Shown here in pieces: positions 25,745 through 34,708 of a stretch of 64,000 nucleotides of DNA. The DNA lies in NCBI GenBank assembly GCA_024636215.1, contig JAGXHL010000045.1, positions 28,594-92,593 on the forward strand, given 5' to 3'. Below the pieces are notes generated by a model, which had not been told where the DNA came from, did no database searches, and saw nothing but the letters and a program-made list of their open reading frames with translations. The stretch is from Deltaproteobacteria bacterium. Its GTDB lineage: Bacteria; Desulfobacterota; Desulfuromonadia; Desulfuromonadales; BM103. Both the position numbers and the translations under genes were made by a program. Numbering within the stretch: position 1 is the first letter of the stretch; each line of letters opens with the position of its first letter.

Positions 25745-28711
25745 CTAAGCTATACTGGCCTCTTCATCCAAAGCCCTCCTGGTAACTGTGGCCAGTTGTT
25801 TCATGTCCATGGGCTTCATACAAAACTCACGGATACCGATCCCTTTGGCATCCTCTTCTGAAACCCTGGCACTGTAGCCACTGCAAAGGATGATGTGAAT
25901 GTCTGGCCGTATCTTCAGCAGTTCGGTTGCCAGCTCCGCACCCGTCATCACCGGCATGGTCTGGTCGGTAATGACCAGGTCAAACGCGTCAGGATTTGCT
26001 TTGAAAAGATCAAGGGCTTCGATGCCGCTCGTGACGCTGGTGACTGTGTATCCCTGATATTCCAGCAATTCGTTGCACGTGTAAGCGATACTTTCTTCGT
26101 CATCAACGAAAAGAATCCTTTCGGTACCCGTTGGCAACGGCGGTTCCTTGTCGGTCTGCTTTATGCCCACATTCTGATTGATCACCGGCAAGAAGATATG
26201 GAAAGTAGAGCCTGCACCGACAGTACTGTCAACGGTGATAAAACCGCCATGCCGTTCAACGATCCCGTGGATGACCGAAAGCCCCATACCGGTACCGATT
26301 CCAACCTCTTTGGTCGTAAAAAAAGGATCAAAGATTCGCTCAAGGGTCTGCTTATCCATACCTGTACCGGTATCACTCACTGAGATTTTTGCAAAAGGCC
26401 CTGGTTCCGGGTTGCCTGCTTTTGGAATATCAGCAGAGGTAAGTTCCATTTTCCTTACAGCGACCGTCAGGAGTCCTTTGTCAGCCATGGCATGAGCAGC
26501 ATTGGAGGAGAGGTTTAAAATCACCTGCTGCAACTGGGTTGTGTCGGCGTTGACCACAATAGGTTCATCAGCAAACGTCGACATAATTTCAATCGATACC
26601 GGAGTCGTTGACCGCAACAATTTTAAAGACTCCGTGACAGCTTTGACCAGATCGATCGAGACGAGATCAGGCTTTTCCTGACGACCGAATGCCAGGATTT
26701 GTGCTACAAGCTTTTTCGCCCGATGGGTTGCATTTTTTATATGCGCGACATTTTCTTCGGCCGAGGTTCCAGAATTTTGCTTGTGTTGGACAATGTCGAT
26801 ATTGCCGATGATAATGGACAGCAGATTATTGAAATCATGAGCGATGCCGCCGGCCATGGTGCCGATCGCTTCCATTTTGTGGGCCTGTTGCAACTGGGCT
26901 TCCAGTTTCTCGTGCGCTGTTTTTTGGCGGGCCTCTTCCTGGATGGAAAACAGAATCGGCGCTGTTTGCGCTGCCACGCTTTCCAGTAGGACCCGGTCAT
27001 CTTTGTCGTATCCCCCCGCCTTGTTGGCTACGACAAACTGGCCGACCAGGTTATCGTGGTGCACGATAGGAGTCGCCAGGGCGTTCTCCAAGGCCATATG
27101 TCCTTCAGGAATCCGGAGCTTTTCGTTGGCGACCAACGTCTGCTTCTCCATCAGCGACCTACCCCACAGCCCTCCCCAGTCGGATCGGGGGAAAACGATG
27201 CTTTTTTCAGTCACCTGGCATTGATGCCAGATGTCGCGCGTCATGGAGGGACAGACCAGGTCGCCGGTTTCATCGATGTATCCGAAATAGCCGAACCGGC
27301 TATCCATTTCCCCAAGGAGGACTTCAAGAACATCAGCAAAGACATCGTTCCGAGAGGAGTTCAGGAAAACATTGGCGACTCGATTGGATAGCTTGATGGA
27401 GCGCTGTTGTCGGACAAGCGCCTCTTCGGTCTGTTTGCGTTCGGTAATATCAACAAAAGAGACCACCAGCCCGATGTTTTTACCATCCTGAATAATCGGG
27501 TACGACCAGTACTCTACAGGGAAACTGCTGCCATCAGCCCGCCAGAACACGTCACTATCACAATGAACTTGATCCACCAGACCTTTTAACAGCTGACACT
27601 CTGTAGCCGGCATCGCCGTGCTGTCAGCATGGGAATGGTGAATCAAATCGTGCATGCTGCATCCGATGAGCTGGTCGGCGCTGTCATAACCCAGGATGCG
27701 CACGCAAGCTGTATTACAGAAGGTGCAGAGCCCCTGTGGATCAACTCCGTAAATTGCTTCGGCGGTCGAATCAAGCAGCAGGCGAATCATGTGGTTGCTT
27801 TTTTGCAACTTAACTTCATTTTTTTTCAGCCGGCGTGTTGCTCGATCCACCCGATAACGCAACACAACGATAAAAACCAGTCCGATCACCAATAACGAAG
27901 CTGCCGCAATCGCCAGTTTAACAATCCAAACAGGAATAAATGCTTCCGCATTCTGTACCGCACCCCACTTTAGGCGAGACTGGAAATAGACCGATGCGCT
28001 GTCATTGCGCCAGGTAGTAAGGTAATCGTCCAGCAACCTCAGCAGACCGGCATGCTGCCCTTTTGCTGTAGCGAAATAGATATGAAAGGGGTTAAAGGCG
28101 ATACCGCTGGATTGCAGCTGATATTTATCTGCGGCGGCATCACCGAATACCGAGTTCACCACGCCTGCGCTGACCTGTTTATTTTTGACCGCCGCGAACA
28201 CCTCATCAAAATCGGCAACCTCAACGAAATGACTGTTGATACCGAACTTTCCCAGGTGCTCTTTAAAAGCTTGGGCATTATAATCTCCCTGCATGACCGC
28301 AATGGGCTGATCCTGCAGATCGCTGATGGGAATGATTTGTGAGTCCTGATGGATATAGAGCTCCCCCCAGACGGTGAGCAGAATCTGTTGGCCGAAATCC
28401 ATAAAGGTGGCGCGTTCTTCGGTATAGGCAGCACTGGTGACCAGGTCGACCTCGCCCGAGCGCAAGCGCTCCAAACCGTCCTTCCAGGAGCCGAACACAT
28501 ACTCGAAACGGACCTGTTCGTGTGAGGCAATGTCGTTAAGCATGTCGACATAAAACCCTTGCACCTGGTTGTCGGCGTCGAGAAAGATGGCGGGGTAGTA
28601 GTTAAAGGCGGCCACCCGAATGACCGGAACGTCATTCCCCCACAGGCTTGCAGGCATAAGCAAAAAAAGAAGCCCTGCCAGCATAAACCCTGTTCTCCAT
28701 ATCCTTTTCAT
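25745..28711 (-). CDS. hybrid sensor histidine kinase with periplasmic solute-binding sensor
   Basis: A 988-residue membrane sensor. Order: signal peptide (1-24), a family 3 solute-binding domain like that of BvgS/EvgS (about 30-260), one membrane helix (VKLAIAAASLLVIGLVF), PAS domain with ITERKQ end, GAF-like domain, histidine kinase with H-box MAGGIAHDFNNLL (about 623), ATPase boxes NLSSNAAHAM, DTGTGMD and GTGMGLSVIHG, and a C-terminal receiver with Asp near 915 (DLVITDQTMPVM) and KPMD. It probably senses a small molecule in the periplasm and feeds a phosphorelay. The start at MKRIW has GGGGA 4 nt upstream. A GEMM riboswitch with terminator precedes it. No output regulator is adjacent. Confidence 0.92.
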   Translation of the reverse strand: MKRIWRTGFMLAGLLFLLMPASLWGNDVPVIRVAAFNYYPAIFLDADNQVQGFYVDMLNDIASHEQVRFEYVFGSWKDGLERLRSGEVDLVTSAAYTEERATFMDFGQQILLTVWGELYIHQDSQIIPISDLQDQPIAVMQGDYNAQAFKEHLGKFGINSHFVEVADFDEVFAAVKNKQVSAGVVNSVFGDAAADKYQLQSSGIAFNPFHIYFATAKGQHAGLLRLLDDYLTTWRNDSASVYFQSRLKWGAVQNAEAFIPVWIVKLAIAAASLLVIGLVFIVVLRYRVDRATRRLKKNEVKLQKSNHMIRLLLDSTAEAIYGVDPQGLCTFCNTACVRILGYDSADQLIGCSMHDLIHHSHADSTAMPATECQLLKGLVDQVHCDSDVFWRADGSSFPVEYWSYPIIQDGKNIGLVVSFVDITERKQTEEALVRQQRSIKLSNRVANVFLNSSRNDVFADVLEVLLGEMDSRFGYFGYIDETGDLVCPSMTRDIWHQCQVTEKSIVFPRSDWGGLWGRSLMEKQTLVANEKLRIPEGHMALENALATPIVHHDNLVGQFVVANKAGGYDKDDRVLLESVAAQTAPILFSIQEEARQKTAHEKLEAQLQQAHKMEAIGTMAGGIAHDFNNLLSIIIGNIDIVQHKQNSGTSAEENVAHIKNATHRAKKLVAQILAFGRQEKPDLVSIDLVKAVTESLKLLRSTTPVSIEIMSTFADEPIVVNADTTQLQQVILNLSSNAAHAMADKGLLTVAVRKMELTSADIPKAGNPEPGPFAKISVSDTGTGMDKQTLERIFDPFFTTKEVGIGTGMGLSVIHGIVERHGGFITVDSTVGAGSTFHIFLPVINQNVGIKQTDKEPPLPTGTERILFVDDEESIAYTCNELLEYQGYTVTSVTSGIEALDLFKANPDAFDLVITDQTMPVMTGAELATELLKIRPDIHIILCSGYSARVSEEDAKGIGIREFCMKPMDMKQLATVTRRALDEEASIA

Positions 28712-28793
28712 ACAATCCCCAAGTGAAAAAGCTTCCCTGTTGGTGCTATGTATCGACTTTCTTCGTGTTGTTATTGTTGCCGGTGAGTCAACA

Positions 28794-28825
28794 ATAAAAA
28801 ACCCCTCCTCCACACGGAAGACGGG
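28794..28825 (-). terminator. terminator arm of the GEMM riboswitch
   Basis: Minus strand CCCGTCTTCC-GTGT-GGAGGAGGGG (one mismatch, one G-U) followed by TTTTTT, between the aptamer and the kinase start. This is the likely expression platform. Confidence 0.8.
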
Positions 28826-28855
28826 CATAAGAAAAATATCTACAGAATTCTCTTA

Positions 28856-28925
28856 GGCAACCCGGCGATCCTATGAGGATCCGTGGCTTTGCGTCCCCGA
28901 ATTGCTCCGAGTTTGCTTTTAACAG
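28856..28925 (-). promoter_or_regulatory. GEMM-I cyclic dinucleotide riboswitch aptamer
   Basis: The minus-strand RNA contains the GEMM core in order: GCAAAC, a hairpin CUCGGA-GCAA-UUCGGG with a GNRA tetraloop, GGACGCAAAGCC, a second hairpin GGAUCC-UCAU-AGGAUC, and GCCGGGUUGCC that pairs back to GCAAAC. Family members bind c-di-GMP, and some in Geobacter relatives bind 3',3'-cGAMP. The base just before CAAAC is G, the identity reported for c-di-GMP-selective members. With the terminator downstream it should act by transcription control of the histidine kinase. The rest of the 403-bp gap holds no gene. Confidence 0.92.
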
Positions 28926-29114
28926 GAGAGACACTTTTAAATAAATCAGTGTCGTACTATACAGATTACATCTCACAAATTTCTCACAACAATAAATAAA
29001 TTCGTTGAAATTAACTCGGTTGTGGCCCCTCTGACTGGTGGTGGCCAGTGTGCTGCGTCAAGCCACTGACCTGGAGCGAGAATTAAATATCCTGTTGCTT
29101 GAGAAAAAGGAATT

Positions 29115-29636
29115 TCACTTAGCGAAGCGTCGCATTTCGTTTAAGTCAAGTGGGCGGGTCACCATCCGCAGCTCTCCGTTTGCGTCTTTCGGCCACAGCT
29201 CACGCGGACGATCCCAGTATAATTCTAGGCCATTCCCATCAGGGTCTCGAAGATAAAGCGCTTCGCTGACGCCGTGATCACTAGCGCCATCAAGCCCGAT
29301 AGAAGCCGCATCCAGGCGTTGAAGAGCATCGGCAAGTGCCGCATGGGTTGGGTATCGAAGCGCTACGTGGTAAAGTCCTGTGGTGCCTTGTGGGGGAGGC
29401 GTGCCGCCTTCACTCTCCCAGGTGTTCAAGCCCAAATGGTGATGATAATCTCCTGCGGCAACAAAGGCGGCTTTCTTTCCCAATCGCTGAGTCAACTTAA
29501 AACCCAGTACACCACAATAAAAATCCAGCGAACGCTCCAAGTCCGCGACTTTGAGGTGAACATGGCCGATAGTGACATCAGGGTCAATCGGAACAAAAGT
29601 CGTTGGTCTCTTATCGTTATCCGTTGTGGATGTCAT
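29115..29636 (-). CDS. VOC-superfamily protein (catechol dioxygenase / glyoxalase-like)
   Basis: A 173-residue protein with one full VOC unit pair: GHVHLKVADLERSLDFYCGV, FVAAGDYHHHLGLNTW, and YLRDPDGNGLELYWDRP. The His and Glu residues fit the metal site of CatE-like ring-cleaving dioxygenases, but many homologues have no known substrate. AAGGAG precedes the ATG. It lies downstream of an AraC-like fragment in the same direction, and beside a divergent MFS exporter. Confidence 0.82.
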   Translation of the reverse strand: MTSTTDNDKRPTTFVPIDPDVTIGHVHLKVADLERSLDFYCGVLGFKLTQRLGKKAAFVAAGDYHHHLGLNTWESEGGTPPPQGTTGLYHVALRYPTHAALADALQRLDAASIGLDGASDHGVSEALYLRDPDGNGLELYWDRPRELWPKDANGELRMVTRPLDLNEMRRFAK

Positions 29637-29688
29637 CTGGTAACTCCTTTTCTGGGATTTTCAGGACAAGCTGCCCAAGGCATAACCG

Positions 29689-29940
29689 TTAATCTACATT
29701 TTTGAAATACTGCCCTGGCGTACTCCCTAAAGCTTTTTTGAACATCGCAATGAATGCACTAGGGCTGTCGTAACCAAGATCAATAGCAACTCTTGTAACA
29801 GCTTCTTGTCTTCCTAATCTTCTCAGTGCTTCAAGCAATCGGATCTGTTGTCTCCACTGTCCGAAAGTTAAATTCGTTTCTGCTTTTATGCGTAGGCTAT
29901 TGACTATTTTTGTCCATTTTGAGTTATTTATTGTCATCAT
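29689..29940 (-). CDS. AraC-family DNA-binding domain, probably truncated
   Basis: Only 83 residues, matching the C-terminal HTH of AraC regulators: TFGQWRQQIRLLEALRRL then VAIDLGYDSPSAFIAMFKKA and GSTPGQYF. The usual N-terminal cupin sensor of about 170 residues is missing, and the first HTH helix is degenerate (INNSKWTKIVNSL). It is divergent from an MFS gene, as AraC regulators often are. It may be a remnant, or a minimal DNA-binding protein. Confidence 0.7.
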   Translation of the reverse strand: MMTINNSKWTKIVNSLRIKAETNLTFGQWRQQIRLLEALRRLGRQEAVTRVAIDLGYDSPSAFIAMFKKALGSTPGQYFKNVD

Positions 29941-30021
29941 AGCGCAAGAATGATAGCTGCCATATAAGCTATGGTCAATTCAGAGCATCTCAATCAATAC
30001 ACACCACTGCTTGGGGATTGC

Positions 30022-31158
30022 ATGGAAAAGCGTTCCATTTATCTTCTGTCAATAGGACACCTGGTCACCGATCTCAACCAGGGGGCAATTCCGGCAATGC
30101 TCCCAGTCCTGCTTGCCAAACATGATTTAACCTATGCCTCAGCCGCCGGTATTGTATTTGCTGCAAACATTACATCGTCGGTTGTTCAGCCAATTTTCGG
30201 TCATGCAGCAGACCGTTTTTCAAAAGCATGGTTATTGCCGCTGGCATTGCTGCTTGCGGGTTTTGGGGTCGCCATGATCGGGATGGTTGATAATTATTAT
30301 CTGATTCTGACGCTTGCTGGGATTAGTGGTGTTGGAATTGCGGCTTACCATCCTGAAGCGGCACGCAGAGTCCATTTGTCTGGCGGTGAGAACAAAGCAG
30401 AGGCAATGAGCCTCTTCGGGATTGGTGGAACTCTTGGCTTTGCCATAGGGCCACTTTACATGACAACGGCAATCCTCTGGTTTGATTTGAAAGGAAGCCT
30501 CTGTCTTCTTATCCCCGTCGGGTTAGTGGCAGCACTCATCACGAAATATCTACCGAATGTTCAAACAACATTTAGGAGTACTGACAGGAATGGAGAAGGG
30601 TGTCGTGAAGATGCATGGAGGGCCTTCAGCTTTCTATCAATTTGTATTGCCGCACGATCTGTCCTGTTTTTTGGATTTCTAACCTTTATCCCCTTGTATT
30701 GGGTAAGTGTGTTGGGCCAAACAAAAGTAGCGGGAGGAATTGCTCTATCAGCAATGACAATAGCAGGAGTTATAGGCAACCTCGCTGGAGGTCGTTTAGC
30801 TGATCGTCTTGGGAATACTCGCATTATCCTTGCCGGGTTTACTATGTTGATACCGCTCATTCCATTATTACTCTGGATTCAAAATCCGGCAATTGCATTA
30901 CTGGTACTCATCCCGATTGGGTTCGCACTCATGGCGACTTATGCACCATCCGTTGTTCTCGGTCAGAAATACCTGCCAAACCATATTGGTTTTGCTTCGG
31001 GGGTTACCCTGGGGATTGCCGTAGCGGCAGGTGGGATAGCTGCTCCATTGCTTGGGCGAGTCGCAGATATTTACGGGCTTGCAACTGTCTTCTCGGGGCT
31101 GGCATTACTTCCTGCAATTAATATCCTGATTGCATATTTTCTACCTGAACGAGCCTAG
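30022..31158 (+). CDS. fsr: MFS transporter, fosmidomycin-resistance (Fsr) type
   Basis: A 378-residue 12-helix major facilitator. The start of the family is clear: LLSIGHLVTDLNQGAIPAML, then QPIFGHAADRFSKAW (motif A) and GIAAYHPEAARRVH, a hallmark of Fsr exporters. Relatives export fosmidomycin and probably other compounds. The start at MEKRS is chosen because GGGGA stands before it; an ATG 51 nt upstream is possible. Divergent from the AraC-like fragment. Confidence 0.88.
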   Translation: MEKRSIYLLSIGHLVTDLNQGAIPAMLPVLLAKHDLTYASAAGIVFAANITSSVVQPIFGHAADRFSKAWLLPLALLLAGFGVAMIGMVDNYYLILTLAGISGVGIAAYHPEAARRVHLSGGENKAEAMSLFGIGGTLGFAIGPLYMTTAILWFDLKGSLCLLIPVGLVAALITKYLPNVQTTFRSTDRNGEGCREDAWRAFSFLSICIAARSVLFFGFLTFIPLYWVSVLGQTKVAGGIALSAMTIAGVIGNLAGGRLADRLGNTRIILAGFTMLIPLIPLLLWIQNPAIALLVLIPIGFALMATYAPSVVLGQKYLPNHIGFASGVTLGIAVAAGGIAAPLLGRVADIYGLATVFSGLALLPAINILIAYFLPERA

Positions 31159-31189
31159 GAAGCTTGCTCAACGCCTCATTTCAAAAGAG

Positions 31190-31312
31190 TGTAATCCCGG
31201 ATGTCACTTAGGTCTAATTTGGCTCTGGGAGATAAAACTATTCCACTCATAGGGCAGATTTAACGCATTCTTCAACCCAGTTTTTCAGCTGATCTGGCAA
31301 AGATACATTCAT
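31190..31312 (-). pseudogene. fused remnant of a ParD-ParE module
   Basis: MNVSLPDQLKNWVEECVKSA is the ParD N terminus, cut by an internal deletion; a second frame starts at once with MSGIVLSPRAKLDLSDIRDY, the ParE N terminus, which then ends. Both match the module at 21233-21756. It lies immediately beside the 57-residue gene. Confidence 0.85.
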
Positions 31313-31321
31313 CGTACGTCT

Positions 31322-31495
31322 TCAGTCCAAGCGTATCCCTCTTGGCGGTTGATCCCGGTAAATCTGCTGCAGTTTCACCTCGGCGTCCGCTATGACCTTA
31401 TGGATGGCGGTGGCGATATCCTTTGCCTGTTTCCTGGCGGCAGGGTCGTCCTGGTCCTGAATGGTCATAGTGATGGTCAGTTTGTACTCGTTCAT
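31322..31495 (-). CDS. 57-residue protein of unknown function next to tRNA-Asn
   Basis: I do not recognise this protein. It is small and mostly helical by pattern (MNEYKLTITMTIQDQDDPAA, then RKQAKDIATAIHKVI) and ends PPRGIRLD. GAGGA stands 5 nt before the ATG. It lies about 80 nt downstream of the tRNA-Asn terminator. A split second copy (19873-20016 and 20183-20224) and a trace at 11610-11640 show that the locus has been copied at least twice, so it may mark an integration or recombination site. Confidence 0.6.
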   Translation of the reverse strand: MNEYKLTITMTIQDQDDPAARKQAKDIATAIHKVIADAEVKLQQIYRDQPPRGIRLD

Positions 31496-31576
31496 GATTT
31501 TCCTCGATAGCTACAGGTTTTGTTAAATCGGCAGGCTTTTGAACCTATCTGAGCGATGTCGATCTGAGCAGAAAAT

Positions 31577-31606
31577 AAAAGGCCCCACGATCGCTCATGG
31601 GGCCTT
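31577..31606 (-). terminator. terminator of tRNA-Asn
   Basis: Minus strand AAGGCCCCATGAGCGATCGTGGGGCCTT pairs over about 10 bp and is followed by TTATTTT; the plus strand could also terminate. Confidence 0.8.
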
Positions 31607-31612
31607 TCGGTT

Positions 31613-31688
31613 TGGCTCCGCCTGCTGGGCTCGAACCAGCGACAAGCGGATTAACAGTCCGCTGCTCTACCAACTGAGCTAAGGCGGA
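31613..31688 (-). tRNA. tRNA-Asn (anticodon GTT)
   Basis: Minus-strand cloverleaf: acceptor TCCGCCT/AGGCGGA, D arm AGCTCAGTTGGTAGAGC, anticodon stem and loop GCGGACTGTTAATCCGC with GTT, T arm GGTTCGAGCCC, discriminator G and an encoded CCA. Confidence 0.97.
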
Positions 31689-31993
31689 ATAAACAGAGCC
31701 AAACTAAATTTTAGATTGTATCCGTACCGCAAAAAGCAGGCACGAAGGACGTTTTTATACACCTTGAGATTTTTTGTGTCAACACTTTTGTGTGTCTCTT
31801 TCCTGGCGACGTGATGATGATGGAGAGTCGCTGCTTTTGTGCTGCGTTCTGGCACCAGAGCGTCAGGCTTGCAGTTGTTTAGTCTGGTGCCGATTACAAG
31901 ATCATTGTAAAGTCCATATTGTGTATGTGATCAGGCTGTTGGAGTGGATGCCATCAAGAGGGTTGCTTGTAACGGATTGACGGGTGAGGGACT
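31689..31993. other. 305-bp spacer between tRNA-Asn and the Fe-S oxidoreductase
   Basis: No gene is supported. It must hold the divergent promoters, but no clear boxes are visible. Confidence 0.4.
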
Positions 31994-34000
31994 ATGGAAC
32001 TTACGCGAGAAATTTACTGGAATGTCGGGCGTGGTGCAGCGGTCCTGGTGCCGATGTACCTGTTGACCCTGGTTGCCATAGGGGTCATGGTTGCCGGTTT
32101 CCTGCAGCGGGTCAAGGTTTACAAGATAGGCAAAGCTCTGCAACGGACTGATAACCTCTCCTCCAGAATTGCCGAGATGGGCAAAGCCGTGTTTTTGCAG
32201 ACTCTCGTCTTGCGTGTCCGCGGGCCGGGTACCGCTCACGCTCTGTTCTTCTGGGGTTTCCTGCTGCTCTTTCTGGGCACCTGCCTGATCTTCTTGCAGG
32301 CTGATTTCACCGACCTTCTGTTTGGGGTTCAATTTCTTAAGGGAACCTTCTATCTGTGGTTTTCTCTGATCCTGGATTTGGCCGGACTGGTCTGCCTGAT
32401 AATGCTGGCCGGGTTACTGCTGCGACGCTATCTGCTGCGGCGTCATCAACTTGACAGCCAGCCTGACGACGCCATGATGCATGGTCTCCTCTTTGGAATC
32501 CTGCTCAGCGGTTTTGTTATCGAAGCGGCGCGCATGGCGGTCACCGAGCTCGGCTCGCCTCTTGCCTCCTGGTCGCCAGTCGGGTTGGTCTTTGCCAGGG
32601 CGATGTCCGGCCTGTCGGAAGCAACCCTGCTCTCGCTGCATCTCTACGTCTGGTGGTTTCACCTGCTTCTGGTGATGGCCTTTATTGTGCTGATCCCAGC
32701 CACCAAGTTACGGCATATCTTTACCACCAGCCTGAATATACTGTTTGCCGACAAAGGGCCGAGCGGCAAGCTGGTCAGCCTTGATATGGACAATGATGAG
32801 GCAGAGAGCTTCGGTGCTGCAAAGGTGGCTGATTTAACCTGGAAAGATATCTTTGATGCCGATGCCTGTACATTGTGCCAACGTTGTCAGGAACGCTGCC
32901 CGGCGCATAACACGCAAAAGCCTCTGTCTCCCATGGAGATTGTCAAGACTGTTGGCAGGCTTGCCTTTGCTGATGCGCAAGGGGATCTGATCGAGGCTTG
33001 TGACAAGGAGGCCCTCTGGTCCTGCACCACCTGCCTTGCCTGCCAGGAATCCTGTCCGGCATTGATTGAGCATGTCGGCAAGATTGTTGAGATGCGCCGT
33101 CACCTGGTGCTGATGGAGGGTGAGTTCCCCGGAGAAGAAGTGATGGCTGCGATGGAACAGACCGAAGTCAACGGTAACCCTCTGGGAATCGGGTTTGCTT
33201 CGCGGGGTGACTGGGCCGAAGATCTGGGCGTCAAACCTCTGGCTGAAGATGCCGATGTGGACATCCTCTATTTTGTCGGCTGTTATGCTTCTTTCGATAG
33301 GCGCAACATCAAGATTGCCAGAGCTTTTATTCAACTTTGTCAGGCGGCGGGGATCAAGGTCGGTATTCTGGGTAGACAAGAGAAGTGTTGCGGCGAACCG
33401 ATGCGCAAAATAGGTAATGAGTATCTGTACCAGTCACTGGCCGCAGAGAATGTCGCCTTGATGAAGGGTTACGGGGTCAAGCAGGTGGTCACAAGTTGTC
33501 CCCATTGCTTTAACAGCCTGGCAAAAGATTATCGGGACATGGACTTTGACATCCCGGTCCAGAGTTATACCGTCTTTCTCGAAAGACTTGTCAGCGAGGG
33601 ACGCTTGAAATTCAATGCTGCAGAGCTGGATTGCACCTACCACGATTCATGCTACCTGGGGCGACACAATGATCTGTATGATGCGCCGCGCCAGTTGCTT
33701 GAGCGCGCAGGGGCTAAGGTCTTCGAGATGGAAAAGTCCCGCAACGAAGCCTTCTGTTGCGGGGGCGGGGGTGGTCTCATCATGGCTGAAGAGAGTTTGG
33801 GCGAGAGGGTCAACCACAAGCGTGTGCGCATGGCTGCCGAGGCCGGTGTGCCGACCCTTGTCTCCAATTGCCCTTTCTGTTTGAGCATGTTCGAGGATGG
33901 CATCAAGGGCGCAGAGCTTGAGGGACGGTTAGAGCCGAAAGATCTTGCCGAGGTCTTGCTGGATAGACTGGAACAGGAGCCCGCTGTTCATCCGGGATAA
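31994..34000 (+). CDS. membrane Fe-S oxidoreductase (ETF:menaquinone oxidoreductase / HdrD-like)
   Basis: A 668-residue protein fused from three parts. Residues 1-260 are a NarI-like heme b membrane domain with about six helices. Then come two 4Fe-4S motifs (CTLCQRCQERCP; CTTCLACQESCP). The rest is a pair of CCG cysteine-rich domains as in HdrD (CCGEPMRKIGNEY with CPHC; CCGGGGG with CPFC). Such proteins carry electrons between electron-transfer flavoprotein or other donors and menaquinone, often in fatty-acid or aromatic degradation. No etfAB lies adjacent, so the partner is uncertain. It ends in its own terminator. Confidence 0.85.
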   Translation: MELTREIYWNVGRGAAVLVPMYLLTLVAIGVMVAGFLQRVKVYKIGKALQRTDNLSSRIAEMGKAVFLQTLVLRVRGPGTAHALFFWGFLLLFLGTCLIFLQADFTDLLFGVQFLKGTFYLWFSLILDLAGLVCLIMLAGLLLRRYLLRRHQLDSQPDDAMMHGLLFGILLSGFVIEAARMAVTELGSPLASWSPVGLVFARAMSGLSEATLLSLHLYVWWFHLLLVMAFIVLIPATKLRHIFTTSLNILFADKGPSGKLVSLDMDNDEAESFGAAKVADLTWKDIFDADACTLCQRCQERCPAHNTQKPLSPMEIVKTVGRLAFADAQGDLIEACDKEALWSCTTCLACQESCPALIEHVGKIVEMRRHLVLMEGEFPGEEVMAAMEQTEVNGNPLGIGFASRGDWAEDLGVKPLAEDADVDILYFVGCYASFDRRNIKIARAFIQLCQAAGIKVGILGRQEKCCGEPMRKIGNEYLYQSLAAENVALMKGYGVKQVVTSCPHCFNSLAKDYRDMDFDIPVQSYTVFLERLVSEGRLKFNAAELDCTYHDSCYLGRHNDLYDAPRQLLERAGAKVFEMEKSRNEAFCCGGGGGLIMAEESLGERVNHKRVRMAAEAGVPTLVSNCPFCLSMFEDGIKGAELEGRLEPKDLAEVLLDRLEQEPAVHPG

Positions 34001-34041
34001 GGATAATCCTGCATAAAAGTTCTTGGTCAATGGCCAATAAA

Positions 34042-34072
34042 AAAGCCCGCATGCATTCCGCATACGGGCTTT
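34042..34072. terminator. bidirectional terminator between the oxidoreductase and mglA
   Basis: AAAGCCCGCATGC-ATTCC-GCATACGGGCTTT, one mismatch, with A residues before and T residues after, between convergent genes. Confidence 0.88.
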
Positions 34073-34099
34073 AATTGTCTGGTCTTGAAGAGGTCTTTT

Positions 34100-34696
<597 letters not shown>

Positions 34697-34708
34697 GGTC
34701 CGATATCC

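Noticed and set aside
20017..31688. Classical genomic island with direct attL/attR repeats at tRNA-Asn
   Set aside because: The tRNA 3' copy is inverted, not direct, and no tyrosine integrase is adjacent.
31774..31980. 68-residue plus-strand frame before the Fe-S oxidoreductase
   Set aside because: Composition rich in Cys, Arg and Trp with no ribosome site; looks like non-coding translation.
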